A DNA stretch of 64,000 bases from Acidobacteriota bacterium (GTDB lineage: Bacteria; Acidobacteriota; Terriglobia; Acidiferrales; UBA7541): positions 56,281-120,280 of the forward strand of contig QHYM01000099.1 in assembly GCA_003223295.1 (NCBI GenBank), written 5' to 3'. The notes under the pieces were generated by a model. The model ran no database searches. It saw nothing but the letters and a program-made list of their open reading frames with translations, and was not told the origin of the DNA. This document shows, one piece after another, positions 46,307 to 56,099 of this stretch; positions within the stretch are counted from its first letter, which is position 1, and the number at the start of each line of letters is the position of its first letter. A program made the position numbers and the translations under genes.

Positions 46307-47056
46307 TCAGCCTTTCACTCCTGTCCGCTCGAGTTGTTCCAGGGCGCTTCGCGCGGCCTGTTGCTCCGCCTCTTTTTTTGTGCTGCCTGCGCCTTTCGCC
46401 AGGCACTCTCCATTAACCCACACCTCGATCTCGAAAGTCTTCTGATGATCCGGCCCGCTCTCTCCCGCCAGACGATACTCCGCAGGCGCCTGTCCGCGCC
46501 CTTGGAGAAATTCCTGCAGCGCCGATTTGTGATCCGACTCCGCGATGCGTTCGCCGCGCTCTTCAAGCGCCTGCTCAAACAGATTCCGCTGCAACAGCTC
46601 CCTGGCGGCAATGAGCCCCGCATCCAGGTAAACGGCAGCCACCACGGCTTCGAACGCATCCGCGAGCAGCGTTTGCTTCTCGCGTCCGCCGGTTTTTTCT
46701 TCGCCGCGTCCGAGCCGGAGATGCTCTCCAAGCCGCAGTCGCCGGGCCGCCGCTTCCAAGGAACTTGCGTTCACAATACGGGCCCGGCTCTTGGAAAGTT
46801 GTCCCTCGGCCCATCCGGGAAATGCCGCGAGGAGGTATTCGCTCGCGAGCAACTCGAGGACGGCGTCGCCCAGGAATTCCAGGCGTTCGTTATCCGACAG
46901 ATGCGTCAAATCCCCCGGCGCATCTGTACCTGCTCCGCGCAACTCCGGTAGCGCCGAGCTGTGGGTCAGTGCTCGATCAAGAAGCTCCGGATTCGAGAAC
47001 TTGTGGCCCAGGCGCTCCTCTAACGCCGCATCAGCAATCCGCAAGGCATCTTGCAT
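46307..47056 (-). CDS. rnc: Ribonuclease III
   Basis: Double-strand RNA endonuclease of 249 aa. The signature NERLEFLGDAVLEL is intact, with the distal acidic residues in LLADAFEAVVAAVYLDAG, and a dsRNA-binding domain ends the protein (DHKSALQEFLQGRGQAPAEYRL...AKGAGSTKKEAEQQAARSAL). An insert of about 12 residues (ELRGAGTDAPGDLTHL) precedes the signature. The rnc-lepB pairing is common in bacteria. Confidence 0.96.
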   Translation of the reverse strand: MQDALRIADAALEERLGHKFSNPELLDRALTHSSALPELRGAGTDAPGDLTHLSDNERLEFLGDAVLELLASEYLLAAFPGWAEGQLSKSRARIVNASSLEAAARRLRLGEHLRLGRGEEKTGGREKQTLLADAFEAVVAAVYLDAGLIAARELLQRNLFEQALEERGERIAESDHKSALQEFLQGRGQAPAEYRLAGESGPDHQKTFEIEVWVNGECLAKGAGSTKKEAEQQAARSALEQLERTGVKG

Positions 47057-47075
47057 AGTACGCGGGCCACCCGGC

Positions 47076-47969
47076 TTACTTTGGCGCGCTCAACTCCGTA
47101 GAACTCTTCTTCTTTGTGTCGTCCGCCTGGGCTTTGCACGTGGCTTGCATAGGGCCAGCCATGGTCGCGCACTTATTGAAAGCGGTGACGGCATCGTCGA
47201 AATGCGAAGTGCTCTTGTTGGCCATGCCCAGCAGGTAATAATTCACGGGGTCGGGATTCGGATCGACTTTTACAGCTTCATCGAGCTCCGTGATGGCCTC
47301 AGCATTCTTTCCCCGGCGAATGTAGACCAACCCCAGCCCACTATGAGCCATAGCCAGATCTTGATTCTTCGCGGCGGCAAATTGTTCATCGGTCATGTTG
47401 GCTGGCTTAGGAATTGTCGGCGTAATCTCAATCGCCTGTTTTGAGTACTGCTCCGCCTTGACCAGCAACTGTGCAGCCTCCGTCTGGGGAGTTCCCGCGT
47501 GGATGCTGCGAGGAAGAGTCTGGGCCAGGAGCGCAAGCGTGGACACATCATTGGGAGCAAGGGCGATTTCTTTTTCCCCGTATTCCTGCATTTTCTGCAC
47601 TTGCCCGTCTTGCAAGTAAACAAAAGCCAGCACGCCGTACACGCCGGACTTGTAACGAGTCTCGGGGTATTTCTGGAGGAAGGCTTCTCCCGCTTGGATC
47701 TTCTGTTTTGGATCGCTCGTCGGGACAGCCTGAAAGGCTTTGAACGCCGCGTCTTCCTCGGCGTTCACCGGCGGCGGCGCGCTATCCAAGGACAGCGGGG
47801 TAACATCCGGCGTTTTGGGTTTGTCGCTGGACTGGGCTGGCGGCTGGCTCTGTCCCCCCTGGCCGCTCTGGGAACCCTGGCTGCCCTGCGCTGCGGCCAT
47901 TCCACAAGAGCCGAGCAATAATCCGGCTATGGTCAAAGCTTCGAACCAAAGATTCGATTTCCTTCTCAT
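47076..47969 (-). CDS. Secreted TPR protein
   Basis: A 297-aa protein with a signal peptide (LTIAGLLLGSCGMAAAQ), a low-complexity stretch rich in G, S and Q (GSQGSQSGQGGQSQPPAQSS) and two TPR-like regions (YGVLAFVYLQDGQVQKMQEYGEKEIALAPNDV; AHSGLGLVYIRRGKNAEAITELDEAVKVDPN). A Cys pair in ACNKCATMAGPMQATCK-type order is near the end (C at KCATM and TCKAQ). It ends 20 bp before rnc; co-transcription is likely. Function unknown. Confidence 0.75.
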   Translation of the reverse strand: MRRKSNLWFEALTIAGLLLGSCGMAAAQGSQGSQSGQGGQSQPPAQSSDKPKTPDVTPLSLDSAPPPVNAEEDAAFKAFQAVPTSDPKQKIQAGEAFLQKYPETRYKSGVYGVLAFVYLQDGQVQKMQEYGEKEIALAPNDVSTLALLAQTLPRSIHAGTPQTEAAQLLVKAEQYSKQAIEITPTIPKPANMTDEQFAAAKNQDLAMAHSGLGLVYIRRGKNAEAITELDEAVKVDPNPDPVNYYLLGMANKSTSHFDDAVTAFNKCATMAGPMQATCKAQADDTKKKSSTELSAPK

Positions 47970-48038
47970 TCCTTTTCTCCTATTCGTCCCATTGCTTCCC
48001 CGAAGGTAAACGCTTGTAACAGACTGAGATCAAGTCAT

Positions 48039-49670
48039 CTATGGCCGGACCACTTGCTTGTCGTTTGTAGATGCGGCCAGCTCCTTTTGCGCAGCCTGCC
48101 TGGCCTCCTCCGGTCCGCCTTCTACCGCCAGCGCCGACTCATACTCCGTTTTCGCCACGGAATTATTCCCTTCATAATCATAAATCCGCGCCAAGTAAAC
48201 ATGCGACCAAGCCAGGACTCTGGGGTCGCCTGTGGCTGCGTGCTCCCCAGTGGTCAAACGGCCAAAGACCTGCTTGGCCCTGGCCGCGTCGTGATCCATA
48301 TAGGCCACCACGCCAATTCCAAACCAGGCGCGCGGCTGATCGGGATACTTGGTCAAGACTTTCTTGAAGGAGGCCTCGGCCGCGCGAGAATTCTTTGCGG
48401 CAATCTGCCGTTCGCCCTCGGTAAGGGCGGCGATAACCTCCGCGTCATTGGGCACTGTTGTTGGCAAAGTTCTTTTCGGACGCGCTACGACTTCCGCCGC
48501 AGCATCATCGGTTTGCGTCGCGTCGGCCGGAGCGAATTGAACCGCTGTCAGGCGCTTGGCCTCTGCGCGTTCGTCGATACTTCTGACCAAGTCAGGGAAA
48601 AAGCGCTTCATCGACGGTTCCGAGTTCTCGAAATTGGCCAAGGCTGTGACGAGCGGCCTCACGAGTACGTACCCATCGGCATCGTTGCGGCTCAATGCCG
48701 CTTCCCGTTCTCCCGGCGATATCCGCCTCATCCTCAATTCCACGGCACGGACGGTGCATTCCGCGAAATACGAGGGGAAATCATCCTTCAGGTCGCTGAC
48801 GAGGCGAGGCGCTTTTGCCGCCGTTTCGTAGAGCGGGCGCTTCACTGCGACTACGTGGGGATACATCAGCGGGAGCGGATCAAGCATGAAATGCAGAAAC
48901 GCATGGCGCACCACTTCCTGGGGAACGTCTTCTCCCCCGCTCAGCACCAGGGCATAGTGGTCGCCAAAATTCCGCACGTTGGTAATCCGCCCCACTAGCG
49001 GCTCGACGATAATGGTGAACTTGCGATGGCCGAAGGGATCGAGAATCTCTCGAAGATATCCCGTCGAGGTAAATACAATTTGTGTCAGGGGTTCATGCAA
49101 GCGCTGGATTTCACGGTTGTAAATCGGCTGCACCTGCCGCCAGAGAGCGCCAATTTTTTGTTCCTGGTAATAACTGGATAGAAGTTCGCTGAATCCCAGA
49201 AGGGCGATCACTTCGGGGGGCAATTCGTCGCGCCGCAAGAGCGGCTGAAACCCAGGAGCAGGCCCAGACACTAGGCCAAACCACAGGTACCTTGAGAGGG
49301 TCGCTCCGGGATCGCGCAATTCGTGCTGGCGGTAGAATTGACGCACGGCTTCCACCGCAGGCCCTTGCTGCTGGCGCAAGCGCTCGCGCATCTGCGCACG
49401 AAAGGCCGTCCAATTGTCCGAGCTGACGTTCGATTCAAAGCCCGCGGCAAGCAGCGCGCACATGGTGGTGAACATGGCCTCGCCGCCGTCCACGGTCACT
49501 GCGTTTGGTGGAGAAGTTTGTGCGCGCAAAGCCGCAGCAGGCGGCTCCGCTTTCGGCGGCACTTGAGACTGTGGTTGCGCCGAGGCCTGCGGGGCGGTCT
49601 GGGCAACAGCCTGCCCTGCAACGGTAACGCAAAGTCCCAAAATCGCTGTTAGTCGTCGTAGTTCTTTCAT
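48039..49670 (-). CDS. Secreted TPR protein with a conserved N-terminal domain of unknown function
   Basis: About 543 aa from the ATG at 49670, preceded by a short open stretch. A signal peptide (LTAILGLCVTVAGQAVAQ) leads to a proline/glutamine-rich linker, then a large region with FRAQMRERLRQQQGPAVEAVRQFYRQHELRDPGA and FTIIVEPLVGRITNVRNFGDHYALVLSGGED. The C-terminal third is TPR-like (ALTEGERQIAAKNSRAAEASFKKVLTKYPDQPRAWFGIGVVAYMDHD). No enzyme motif is recognised. It heads the minus-strand group leading to rnc. Confidence 0.7.
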   Translation of the reverse strand: MKELRRLTAILGLCVTVAGQAVAQTAPQASAQPQSQVPPKAEPPAAALRAQTSPPNAVTVDGGEAMFTTMCALLAAGFESNVSSDNWTAFRAQMRERLRQQQGPAVEAVRQFYRQHELRDPGATLSRYLWFGLVSGPAPGFQPLLRRDELPPEVIALLGFSELLSSYYQEQKIGALWRQVQPIYNREIQRLHEPLTQIVFTSTGYLREILDPFGHRKFTIIVEPLVGRITNVRNFGDHYALVLSGGEDVPQEVVRHAFLHFMLDPLPLMYPHVVAVKRPLYETAAKAPRLVSDLKDDFPSYFAECTVRAVELRMRRISPGEREAALSRNDADGYVLVRPLVTALANFENSEPSMKRFFPDLVRSIDERAEAKRLTAVQFAPADATQTDDAAAEVVARPKRTLPTTVPNDAEVIAALTEGERQIAAKNSRAAEASFKKVLTKYPDQPRAWFGIGVVAYMDHDAARAKQVFGRLTTGEHAATGDPRVLAWSHVYLARIYDYEGNNSVAKTEYESALAVEGGPEEARQAAQKELAASTNDKQVVRP

Positions 49671-49942
49671 TCCGGCTGCCGCAGCCCTCACTCGGGCAAT
49701 TCGCTTTCTTCGTTTCCACCTTTGGCGTTTCTCAGCATGGAAGGGAACATCTTGGAGCGGTCAATGTCCTCTCGCAATGCTGCGGCATCCTTTCAATCTA
49801 CCGTTGCGCTCCCGCTCCCGTCAAGGAATCGCACACATTGGAATCGCGAGTGAAGGCCGGCGCCTTCGCGCGAGCTAGTGCAACGCTTGCCTCATGGAAT
49901 CGCATCTGCTAAGAGTGGAAATTGTCGCACCCGTGGCACAGG

Positions 49943-51139
49943 ATGGGCGTTTTAATGGCTCGCATTCCAAGGCAAGCAATTTTTATTACATTGGGATTTG
50001 CGCTCGCGGCAGCGGTTTTGCCGGATCCTGCACACGCCCAGCTTGTTCGCGAAGCCGCCCCCGCACGGCAGGACAGTTCGAAAACACCAGCCCCTTCCGG
50101 GAAAGTGCGCGTCTCGCAAGAGGTACAGCTCGCTGGCGACCAATCCTGGGTAGACACAGGCATCGACGTGCAGCCCGGCGAGCACGTGGTTGTCACCGCC
50201 ACCGGCAAGCTGCGGTTTGGCGACGCCAAAGAAGACAATGGGCCTGACGGCCTCGCTCGCGGCTTTCGAGATCTCCTGCGCGTTTTGCCCTTCAATGAGG
50301 CAGGTCGCGGTGCGCTGATTGGACGTATCGGCGACAAAGACATCGCGCAGCCGTTTCTGGTTGGCGGGCACCGCGATGTGGTTGCGCCCATCGCTGGGCG
50401 TCTCGCGCTCGGAATCAACCAGCCGAGCGACGACGCCGGCAGCGGCACCTATGTTGTGCGAGTGGAAATCTATGCTCCGGATGGCGGGAAAGCGCGTGAA
50501 GTCGCTAAACAGGTTAAGTCTATCCCCGGCATCGATAACGCGCTGTTCTCCAAAATCCCGCGGCGCGTCAGCGACAAGCAAGGCAATCCCGGCGACATGG
50601 TCAACTTTCTGATTCTTGGTTCGGAATCGGCCATGCAGAAGGTTTTTACTTCGGCAGGATGGGTGAAAGTGGACGCCGACGTCAAGGACACCGTCCTGCA
50701 CGGTCTGATTGAGAGCATTTCGAAAGAGTCATATCTCACCATGCCCATGAGCCAGCTTTACCTCTTTGGCCGCGCGCAGGATTATGGCTGGGCGCACGCC
50801 GAACCCATCAGCGTGGTGAGGACGCGCAACCATCTGCGCATTTGGAAGGCTCCGTTTCAAGTGCATGGAGAAACGCTCTGGGTTGGGGCGGCAACGCATG
50901 ACACGGGATTTGAACGCGATCAGCGCAACAACGGCGTCACGCACAAGATCGACCCGGAAATTGACTTAGAGCGCGATTACGTGGAGAAAACTCTGGCCTC
51001 TACGGGCCTCGTCAGTGAAATCTCGCACTTCGTTCCCGATAACCCTTTGAAGGAAGCGAAGACGGCAACGGGCGGCAGCTTTCATTCGAATGGCCAAGTG
51101 CTTGTGCTGAAACTCGCTGAGTCTGCGCCCAATCCTTAG
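49943..51139 (+). CDS. LssY C-terminal domain protein with lectin-like N-terminal domain, secreted
   Basis: A 398-aa protein with a signal peptide (FITLGFALAAAVLPDPAHAQ). Residues ~60-180 resemble the PA-IL-like sugar-binding domain (SWVDTGIDVQPGEHVVVTATGKLRFG). The C-terminal part is an LssY-C domain: MVNFLILGSESAMQKVFTSAGWVKVD, MSQLYLFGRAQDYGWAHA, and LWVGAATHDTGFE. LssY-C occurs in acid-phosphatase-like and Legionella proteins; its role is unsettled. A second ATG at 49955 is a possible start. The gene diverges from the TPR gene across ~270 bp. Confidence 0.78.
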   Translation: MGVLMARIPRQAIFITLGFALAAAVLPDPAHAQLVREAAPARQDSSKTPAPSGKVRVSQEVQLAGDQSWVDTGIDVQPGEHVVVTATGKLRFGDAKEDNGPDGLARGFRDLLRVLPFNEAGRGALIGRIGDKDIAQPFLVGGHRDVVAPIAGRLALGINQPSDDAGSGTYVVRVEIYAPDGGKAREVAKQVKSIPGIDNALFSKIPRRVSDKQGNPGDMVNFLILGSESAMQKVFTSAGWVKVDADVKDTVLHGLIESISKESYLTMPMSQLYLFGRAQDYGWAHAEPISVVRTRNHLRIWKAPFQVHGETLWVGAATHDTGFERDQRNNGVTHKIDPEIDLERDYVEKTLASTGLVSEISHFVPDNPLKEAKTATGGSFHSNGQVLVLKLAESAPNP

Positions 51140-51151
51140 TCGCAGGTGCAG

Positions 51152-52489
51152 CTACTTGGCGGGTTCCAGTTCCAATGCGATCACTCGGTCCACTTCCTCT
51201 GATTGCGCTTCCGGCAGTTTCAGCACCAATCCCCCCTTGACCGTGCTGAACTCCACGCTGCTTCCATCGCGCAACAATTTCGCCGAACGAACGCTCCGCG
51301 GGATCCCAGCCAGCGCCAACACCGGCTGATTCCAGTCCAGCACGTGCACGTAGACCGTCGAACCACGCTGTGTCGTCACGCCCCACGGCCCGGCTGCGAC
51401 CGGGCCGCCGCGCGTTCCGTAAATGGACTCGCCGTATTGCTTGGTCCATTTCCCCACTTCCGTAAGGCGCTGCACAAACTCTGGCTGAATCTCACCATTA
51501 GGCATCGGGCCGACATTCAAGAGAAAATTTGCGTTCATCCCTGCGGCGTGCACCAGGTAGCGGATCAAATCTGCGGTGCTTTTGTAATGATCATCCGTGA
51601 TGCGGAATCCCCAGGAATCGTTCATCGTTTCGCATGTCTCCAGGGGCAGAGCACTCACACCTTGGTCCGGGTTGAAACCCGTCGTGTGCCCGCCGGGCAA
51701 ATCCTTCTCGAACATCTGGAAATCCTCACCCGGAAAGGGGTTCTTGTGATGATTGCTGCCGACCAGGGCTTGCGGCTGGAGTTGATGAATCAGCCCGTAC
51801 GTCCGCGAGAGATGCCAATCGGCGTCCGGCTTGTCCCACATGCCGTCGAACCAGATGCCGCCTATATCTCCATAGTTTGTCAGCAACTCGCGCAATTGCC
51901 CGTCCATGAAGGTCAGATACGCGCCCCAGTTACCGGAATCCGGCCTCCCGGCGTGATGTCCTGTTCGTCCGCGCGGGAAGTAGTCCTCCGAATGCCAATC
52001 CAGTTGCGAGTGGTACAAAAACAGCTTGATCCCTTGCTTGTGGCATTCCGCCGCGAGCATGCCGATGACGTCTTTCCCGTAGGGCGTGTGGGCCACGACG
52101 TTCCAATCCGTCAGCTTCGAATTGAACATTGCAAATCCATCGTGATGTTTTGATGTGATGGTGATGTATTTCATTCCCGCCGCTTTGGCGAGCGCCACCC
52201 ACGCCGCCGGATCAAACTTCGTGGGATTAAAGAAATTCGGCAACTTCGCGTAGTCGGTGCGATTGACGGGCCGCGTTTCCATCACCCATTCTCCATCGCC
52301 CAGCACGCTGTACACGCCCCAGTGAATGAATAGGCCGAACTTCGCATCCTGGAACCATGCACGTGCCTTCAGGTTTTCTGGCGTTGGCGTGTAGGTTTCT
52401 TGCGCGTTTGCCGAAGAAACGCTGGCAACCGTCGCGCAAAAGATGACGGTGGCGAAGCAAAAGGATCGTAAGCGGAAATGCACGTTCAT
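51152..52489 (-). CDS. Alpha-L-fucosidase, glycoside hydrolase family 29
   Basis: A 445-aa secreted enzyme (signal peptide FCFATVIFCATVASVSSANAQ). The GH29 motifs are FGLFIHWGVYSV, TSKHHDGFAMFNS and the nucleophile Asp in GGIWFDGMWD (D215); YLVHAAGMNANFLLNVGP marks the C-terminal barrel. A small beta domain ends the protein. It cleaves alpha-linked L-fucose from glycans. The start is the ATG at 52489 before the signal peptide. It is convergent with the LssY gene, 12 bp apart. Confidence 0.93.
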   Translation of the reverse strand: MNVHFRLRSFCFATVIFCATVASVSSANAQETYTPTPENLKARAWFQDAKFGLFIHWGVYSVLGDGEWVMETRPVNRTDYAKLPNFFNPTKFDPAAWVALAKAAGMKYITITSKHHDGFAMFNSKLTDWNVVAHTPYGKDVIGMLAAECHKQGIKLFLYHSQLDWHSEDYFPRGRTGHHAGRPDSGNWGAYLTFMDGQLRELLTNYGDIGGIWFDGMWDKPDADWHLSRTYGLIHQLQPQALVGSNHHKNPFPGEDFQMFEKDLPGGHTTGFNPDQGVSALPLETCETMNDSWGFRITDDHYKSTADLIRYLVHAAGMNANFLLNVGPMPNGEIQPEFVQRLTEVGKWTKQYGESIYGTRGGPVAAGPWGVTTQRGSTVYVHVLDWNQPVLALAGIPRSVRSAKLLRDGSSVEFSTVKGGLVLKLPEAQSEEVDRVIALELEPAK

Positions 52490-52595
52490 CGAGGCCTCCA
52501 GCAACTGAGCAACAATTATCGAGCGCTGGAATTCTACCGAAAGCTGCCAGGAAATCGACACATATTCCCGGTTTGTCGGCCTTCGTTAGGGAGGG

Positions 52596-54821
52596 CTACG
52601 GAATGAAGGAGTATGTGAACTTGATCGCGAAACGCGTCTCGCGAATCTGCTGCGGGTTCGCGGCCGCCAGGCTAACGAACTGCGTCCCCAGGTTGTAAAT
52701 CACAAAAACGTCGCTGTCCGGACGGTAGTTATAGCGCAGCCGGATGTTGGCGCTGACCGCCTGCGTGTTCGCCGTATCCACTTGGATCGTGCTGCTGAGG
52801 CTCAGGAATCGGGAAAAGGAATAGTTGCCTTGCACACTCGCCAAGTCCACGGAGAAATTGCCTTGTGGCAGGCGGAAGCGGTTCCATGTTTGAACCAGAG
52901 ATGCAGAGAATCTTGCGTTGGGTCGATAATTCGCCCTTACGCGAAACTCATTCAACTTCCCGCCATAGTAATCACCGAAACGCTCAAAGAAATTGTAGGT
53001 AAACCGCCGGTCTAGCCTCGATCCGTAAGTAAGCTGGTGCCGCGCGAAATGATACACGCCAATCGGAATGACCATGCTCTTGTAAATGTTGAGCGGCGTG
53101 GTGATTCGCTGCGTGAACACATCCGCGATATCGTCGTCGGTGTAGGCCCCGTTGTTAAATTCTGCCCGAAAGGTTCCCTGCCACTCCTGCGTCTGAACAA
53201 TGCCGCGAGTGTCGGGCGCGTGAAACATGAAGCCTTCAAATTGCAGTTCGCGGATGCCTGCGATTCTCGGCCGCGTTTTGAAAGTGGCGTCGGCATATTC
53301 GCGATCTGAGTCGGCCGTCTCAATGAACCCCAATTCCGGATTGAAGTTGGGTCCGATTTTTCTCCGCGCTACTACTGCCTCTAGCCAGTTCGAGGTGTAT
53401 GTCAGATCGGCCCCAACATCGCTGTCGCCGCTGAGCTTTCCCGGCGACTGGGTTTCGGCGAGGTGTCCACGGAAGACGATATTCCTAAGAAAAACGAGGC
53501 GCGAGTCCACACCGCCGGTTTGGTTATAAGCATCGAGCGCGTTGCCGGATCGCTTGTCAATTCCCATTACACCGATATACGACCCGCCCCACAAAGATTC
53601 CTTCATCCGCACAACCGCGTAATTCGCGTAGGGATTCGGGCCGCTCGAGCGTGTGTCTACTTCCATCACGCCCAGCGACAATCGTCCGATGCTTCCTGTC
53701 AATTTGGCTCCGCCATTGATAGGTACTTGCTGCCCGGTTACGGGATCGATCCCGATTTGACGGCTGAAGAACAACTGGTCGACAGCTCCCAGAGTGAAAT
53801 CGAATACGCCCGCGTTCTCCAGAAAGAATTGCCGCTTTTCCGGAATAAAGATCTTGAAGGGCGTCAGGTTGAACTGCACTTGATCCACGTCGGTGTCTGC
53901 AAAGTCCGTGTTTCCAGTAAGGTTCAAGACAAGATTGGACCGCAGCCCATATTTCACGTCGAGTCCGCCCGTCAGCGGAAATTTGGCATTCTGACTGCCC
54001 TGTTTATCATATTGCGCCAGCCCATACGGCTTGACCACAAAGAGCCTTCCTGTCCCGATGTCCGTGATGCCCGTCAGTTCTCCGGCCTGCGAAACCTTGG
54101 TGATTCCAAACGTTCTTCGATACGCGCTCCAGAGGTCTTCTTCATTTTTCCTGCGAATGAAGCGTTTGAAATTCAGCCCCCAAATCACATTCTTCGATTG
54201 CGTGAAGTTCAGCGTCGTGAATGGAATCTCAACGGTCGCCGTCCAGCCATCCGAAGTGATCCGCGCCTCGGAAATCCAGACGCCATCCCATCCTGAATCA
54301 AAGTCAGTACCTTCCCCAATTCCCTTTTCCTCCACAACCAGGCCATCCATTTGTGTGCCCAGTGGATTGATTTGGAAAACATATCCTCCACGCCGGTCGT
54401 GATTCGAATCAATCAGGATCTCGAAGTGATCATCCAGGTCCTGGCTGACATCGCGCCGCAGTTGGGTGGCCACGATTTTGCCAGAGTCGGAATCGTAGCA
54501 ATGAATTCCAAAGTAGACGGCGTGCCGCGTGTAGAAAATTCGCACTTCCGTCCTCTCCGTGGCGGGCTGGCCTTCGTCCGGCTCCTGCTGACGGAATTCC
54601 GCCACCCGCTGCGCTGATTGCCACAGTGGATCGTCGAGGGTGCCATCCAGCTTCGGCGCACGCTCGACGCGCGTTGCTTCCGCCGTAATTAATGTCGTTT
54701 GAATAGCGGGCCTGGTTTCATTTCTCTGTGCCTGCGCGAAAGTACGCTTCGGGAGAGCGAGCGCCGCCACAATGAGGCATCCCACCAAAAGGCGTCTCGG
54801 GCTTGGGAGCAGTTTTTTCAC
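52596..54821 (-). CDS. DUF5916 outer-membrane-like protein with CBM9-type N-terminal domain
   Basis: A 741-aa protein. After a signal peptide, a family 9 carbohydrate-binding-like domain reads PKLDGTLDDPLWQSAQ...FYTRHAVYFGIHCYDSD...DDHFEILIDSNHDRRGGYVFQINP. The DUF5916 part follows, with many amphipathic strands (GGLDVKYGLRSNLVLNLTGNTDFADTDVDQVQFNLTPF, FIPEKRQFFLENAGVFDF), and the C-terminus ends ...RFAIKFTYSFIP, as outer-membrane barrels do. A glycan-binding outer-membrane role is inferred. The gene lies next to the fucosidase gene, 106 bp away. Confidence 0.85.
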   Translation of the reverse strand: MKKLLPSPRRLLVGCLIVAALALPKRTFAQAQRNETRPAIQTTLITAEATRVERAPKLDGTLDDPLWQSAQRVAEFRQQEPDEGQPATERTEVRIFYTRHAVYFGIHCYDSDSGKIVATQLRRDVSQDLDDHFEILIDSNHDRRGGYVFQINPLGTQMDGLVVEEKGIGEGTDFDSGWDGVWISEARITSDGWTATVEIPFTTLNFTQSKNVIWGLNFKRFIRRKNEEDLWSAYRRTFGITKVSQAGELTGITDIGTGRLFVVKPYGLAQYDKQGSQNAKFPLTGGLDVKYGLRSNLVLNLTGNTDFADTDVDQVQFNLTPFKIFIPEKRQFFLENAGVFDFTLGAVDQLFFSRQIGIDPVTGQQVPINGGAKLTGSIGRLSLGVMEVDTRSSGPNPYANYAVVRMKESLWGGSYIGVMGIDKRSGNALDAYNQTGGVDSRLVFLRNIVFRGHLAETQSPGKLSGDSDVGADLTYTSNWLEAVVARRKIGPNFNPELGFIETADSDREYADATFKTRPRIAGIRELQFEGFMFHAPDTRGIVQTQEWQGTFRAEFNNGAYTDDDIADVFTQRITTPLNIYKSMVIPIGVYHFARHQLTYGSRLDRRFTYNFFERFGDYYGGKLNEFRVRANYRPNARFSASLVQTWNRFRLPQGNFSVDLASVQGNYSFSRFLSLSSTIQVDTANTQAVSANIRLRYNYRPDSDVFVIYNLGTQFVSLAAANPQQIRETRFAIKFTYSFIP

Positions 54822-54842
54822 GGGAGTTGAACTATTTTCACG

Positions 54843-56099
54843 CTATCCGGCGTCTTGTTGCCTCACTGATAGCGCAAAAAGTAATGTCCCAAGGAGCCCA
54901 ATGATCCCGGCTGTAACGAAGGGAGTTTCTGGCCGCACTTTCCAAAGCAGCCCTCCGATTACCGACGACGGCGAAATCGATAGACTCCGCACCAGGTAAT
55001 ACAGCCCCACTGTTCGCGCACGCAATTGTTGCTGAGCGAAGCCCACAATCATCGCTTTGCGGGAGGGCTCACCGATTTCGCGGAGCCCTCCGAGGGTAAA
55101 CACAAAAGTCAGGCCCGCGAAGCTGTGCGTGAGAATAACCGCAACCGGATAGAACGCAAAGCACAAGAACGTCGCGACAACGAGAGCTTTCCGGCCAACG
55201 CGCTCCGCAAGCTTTGCCGAGGGCAAATAGATAAGGATGGACGTCAGCAGTTGAACGGACACAAGTACGCCGTAGCGGGGAAGCGTGATTCCGCTGACGT
55301 TCGTCACGTACAAAACAACGAAAATGTCCGCCATCCCTTCGCACATTCGAATCACGATATCCGAAGCCAGCAGCCGCTTCAGCGTCGGGTGAAAAGAGTT
55401 CCAAACCCCTCCCATTCTCACGGCGTCGCGGCCCATTCTGGGCAATTGCAGGGCGAGCAGCAGAGCGGCGGCAAAACCTGCCAACGCGAGAGTAATGAGG
55501 AGCCCGATTCGAACGCCTCGCGCAAGCCCCACGGCTCCGATCATCACGCCACCGATGAGCGGTGAGATCACCATCGGGATGCGCTTCAATATCGATTGAA
55601 TCGTGAAGCCCATGGCGTGCCGCTCTTTCGGAAGCGCGTCGCCGATGGTCGCAAAAATGGTCGGCGAACCCATTGTCTGCCACGCCATCACGAAAGCTAG
55701 TCCAAGAAAAAGGTATGGCCAGGTAGGGCTGAAAAGATAAATGAGGTAGCCCGCCACGGTTGCCGCGAGAAACGTCAGGAAGGCTCTCCGTCGCCCCCAA
55801 TAATCCGCCAACCATCCTCCAGGATATTGGTAAATCGCGTCGAAGAAATCTTCCGCCGTGCCGAACAGCCCAACTGCGGCAACGCTCGCGCCGAGCGATT
55901 CCAAATACTTGGGAAGAAACTTTTTCCAGAGCTCTTCGCCCAGCCCCACCAGCAACACCGCGCCGGAGGCCGCCGCGACGTTGCGCTCGATTCCCAGGGA
56001 GTCTGTGATTTTCTTCTTGATACTCGCCCCCCCGAAACCAGCCTCAGCGAAGTGCTCCGTTGGGTTTCCCGCGTTTAACCATTTCCTGGCAATACGCAT
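54843..56099 (-). CDS. MFS transporter, ChrB-associated type
   Basis: A ~418-aa carrier with 12 hydrophobic segments. The loop motif between helices 2 and 3 is GGWLADYWGRRRAFLTFL, and the later LAERVGRKALVVATF matches the second-half equivalent. The start is uncertain: an ATG at 56099 lies inside the upstream ChrB-like gene (56-base overlap), the frame is open to 56180, and no closer start with a ribosome site is seen. It should be co-translated with the ChrB-like gene. Chromate or related oxyanion efflux is a guess from that neighbour. Confidence 0.75.
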   Translation of the reverse strand: MRIARKWLNAGNPTEHFAEAGFGGASIKKKITDSLGIERNVAAASGAVLLVGLGEELWKKFLPKYLESLGASVAAVGLFGTAEDFFDAIYQYPGGWLADYWGRRRAFLTFLAATVAGYLIYLFSPTWPYLFLGLAFVMAWQTMGSPTIFATIGDALPKERHAMGFTIQSILKRIPMVISPLIGGVMIGAVGLARGVRIGLLITLALAGFAAALLLALQLPRMGRDAVRMGGVWNSFHPTLKRLLASDIVIRMCEGMADIFVVLYVTNVSGITLPRYGVLVSVQLLTSILIYLPSAKLAERVGRKALVVATFLCFAFYPVAVILTHSFAGLTFVFTLGGLREIGEPSRKAMIVGFAQQQLRARTVGLYYLVRSLSISPSSVIGGLLWKVRPETPFVTAGIIGLLGTLLFALSVRQQDAG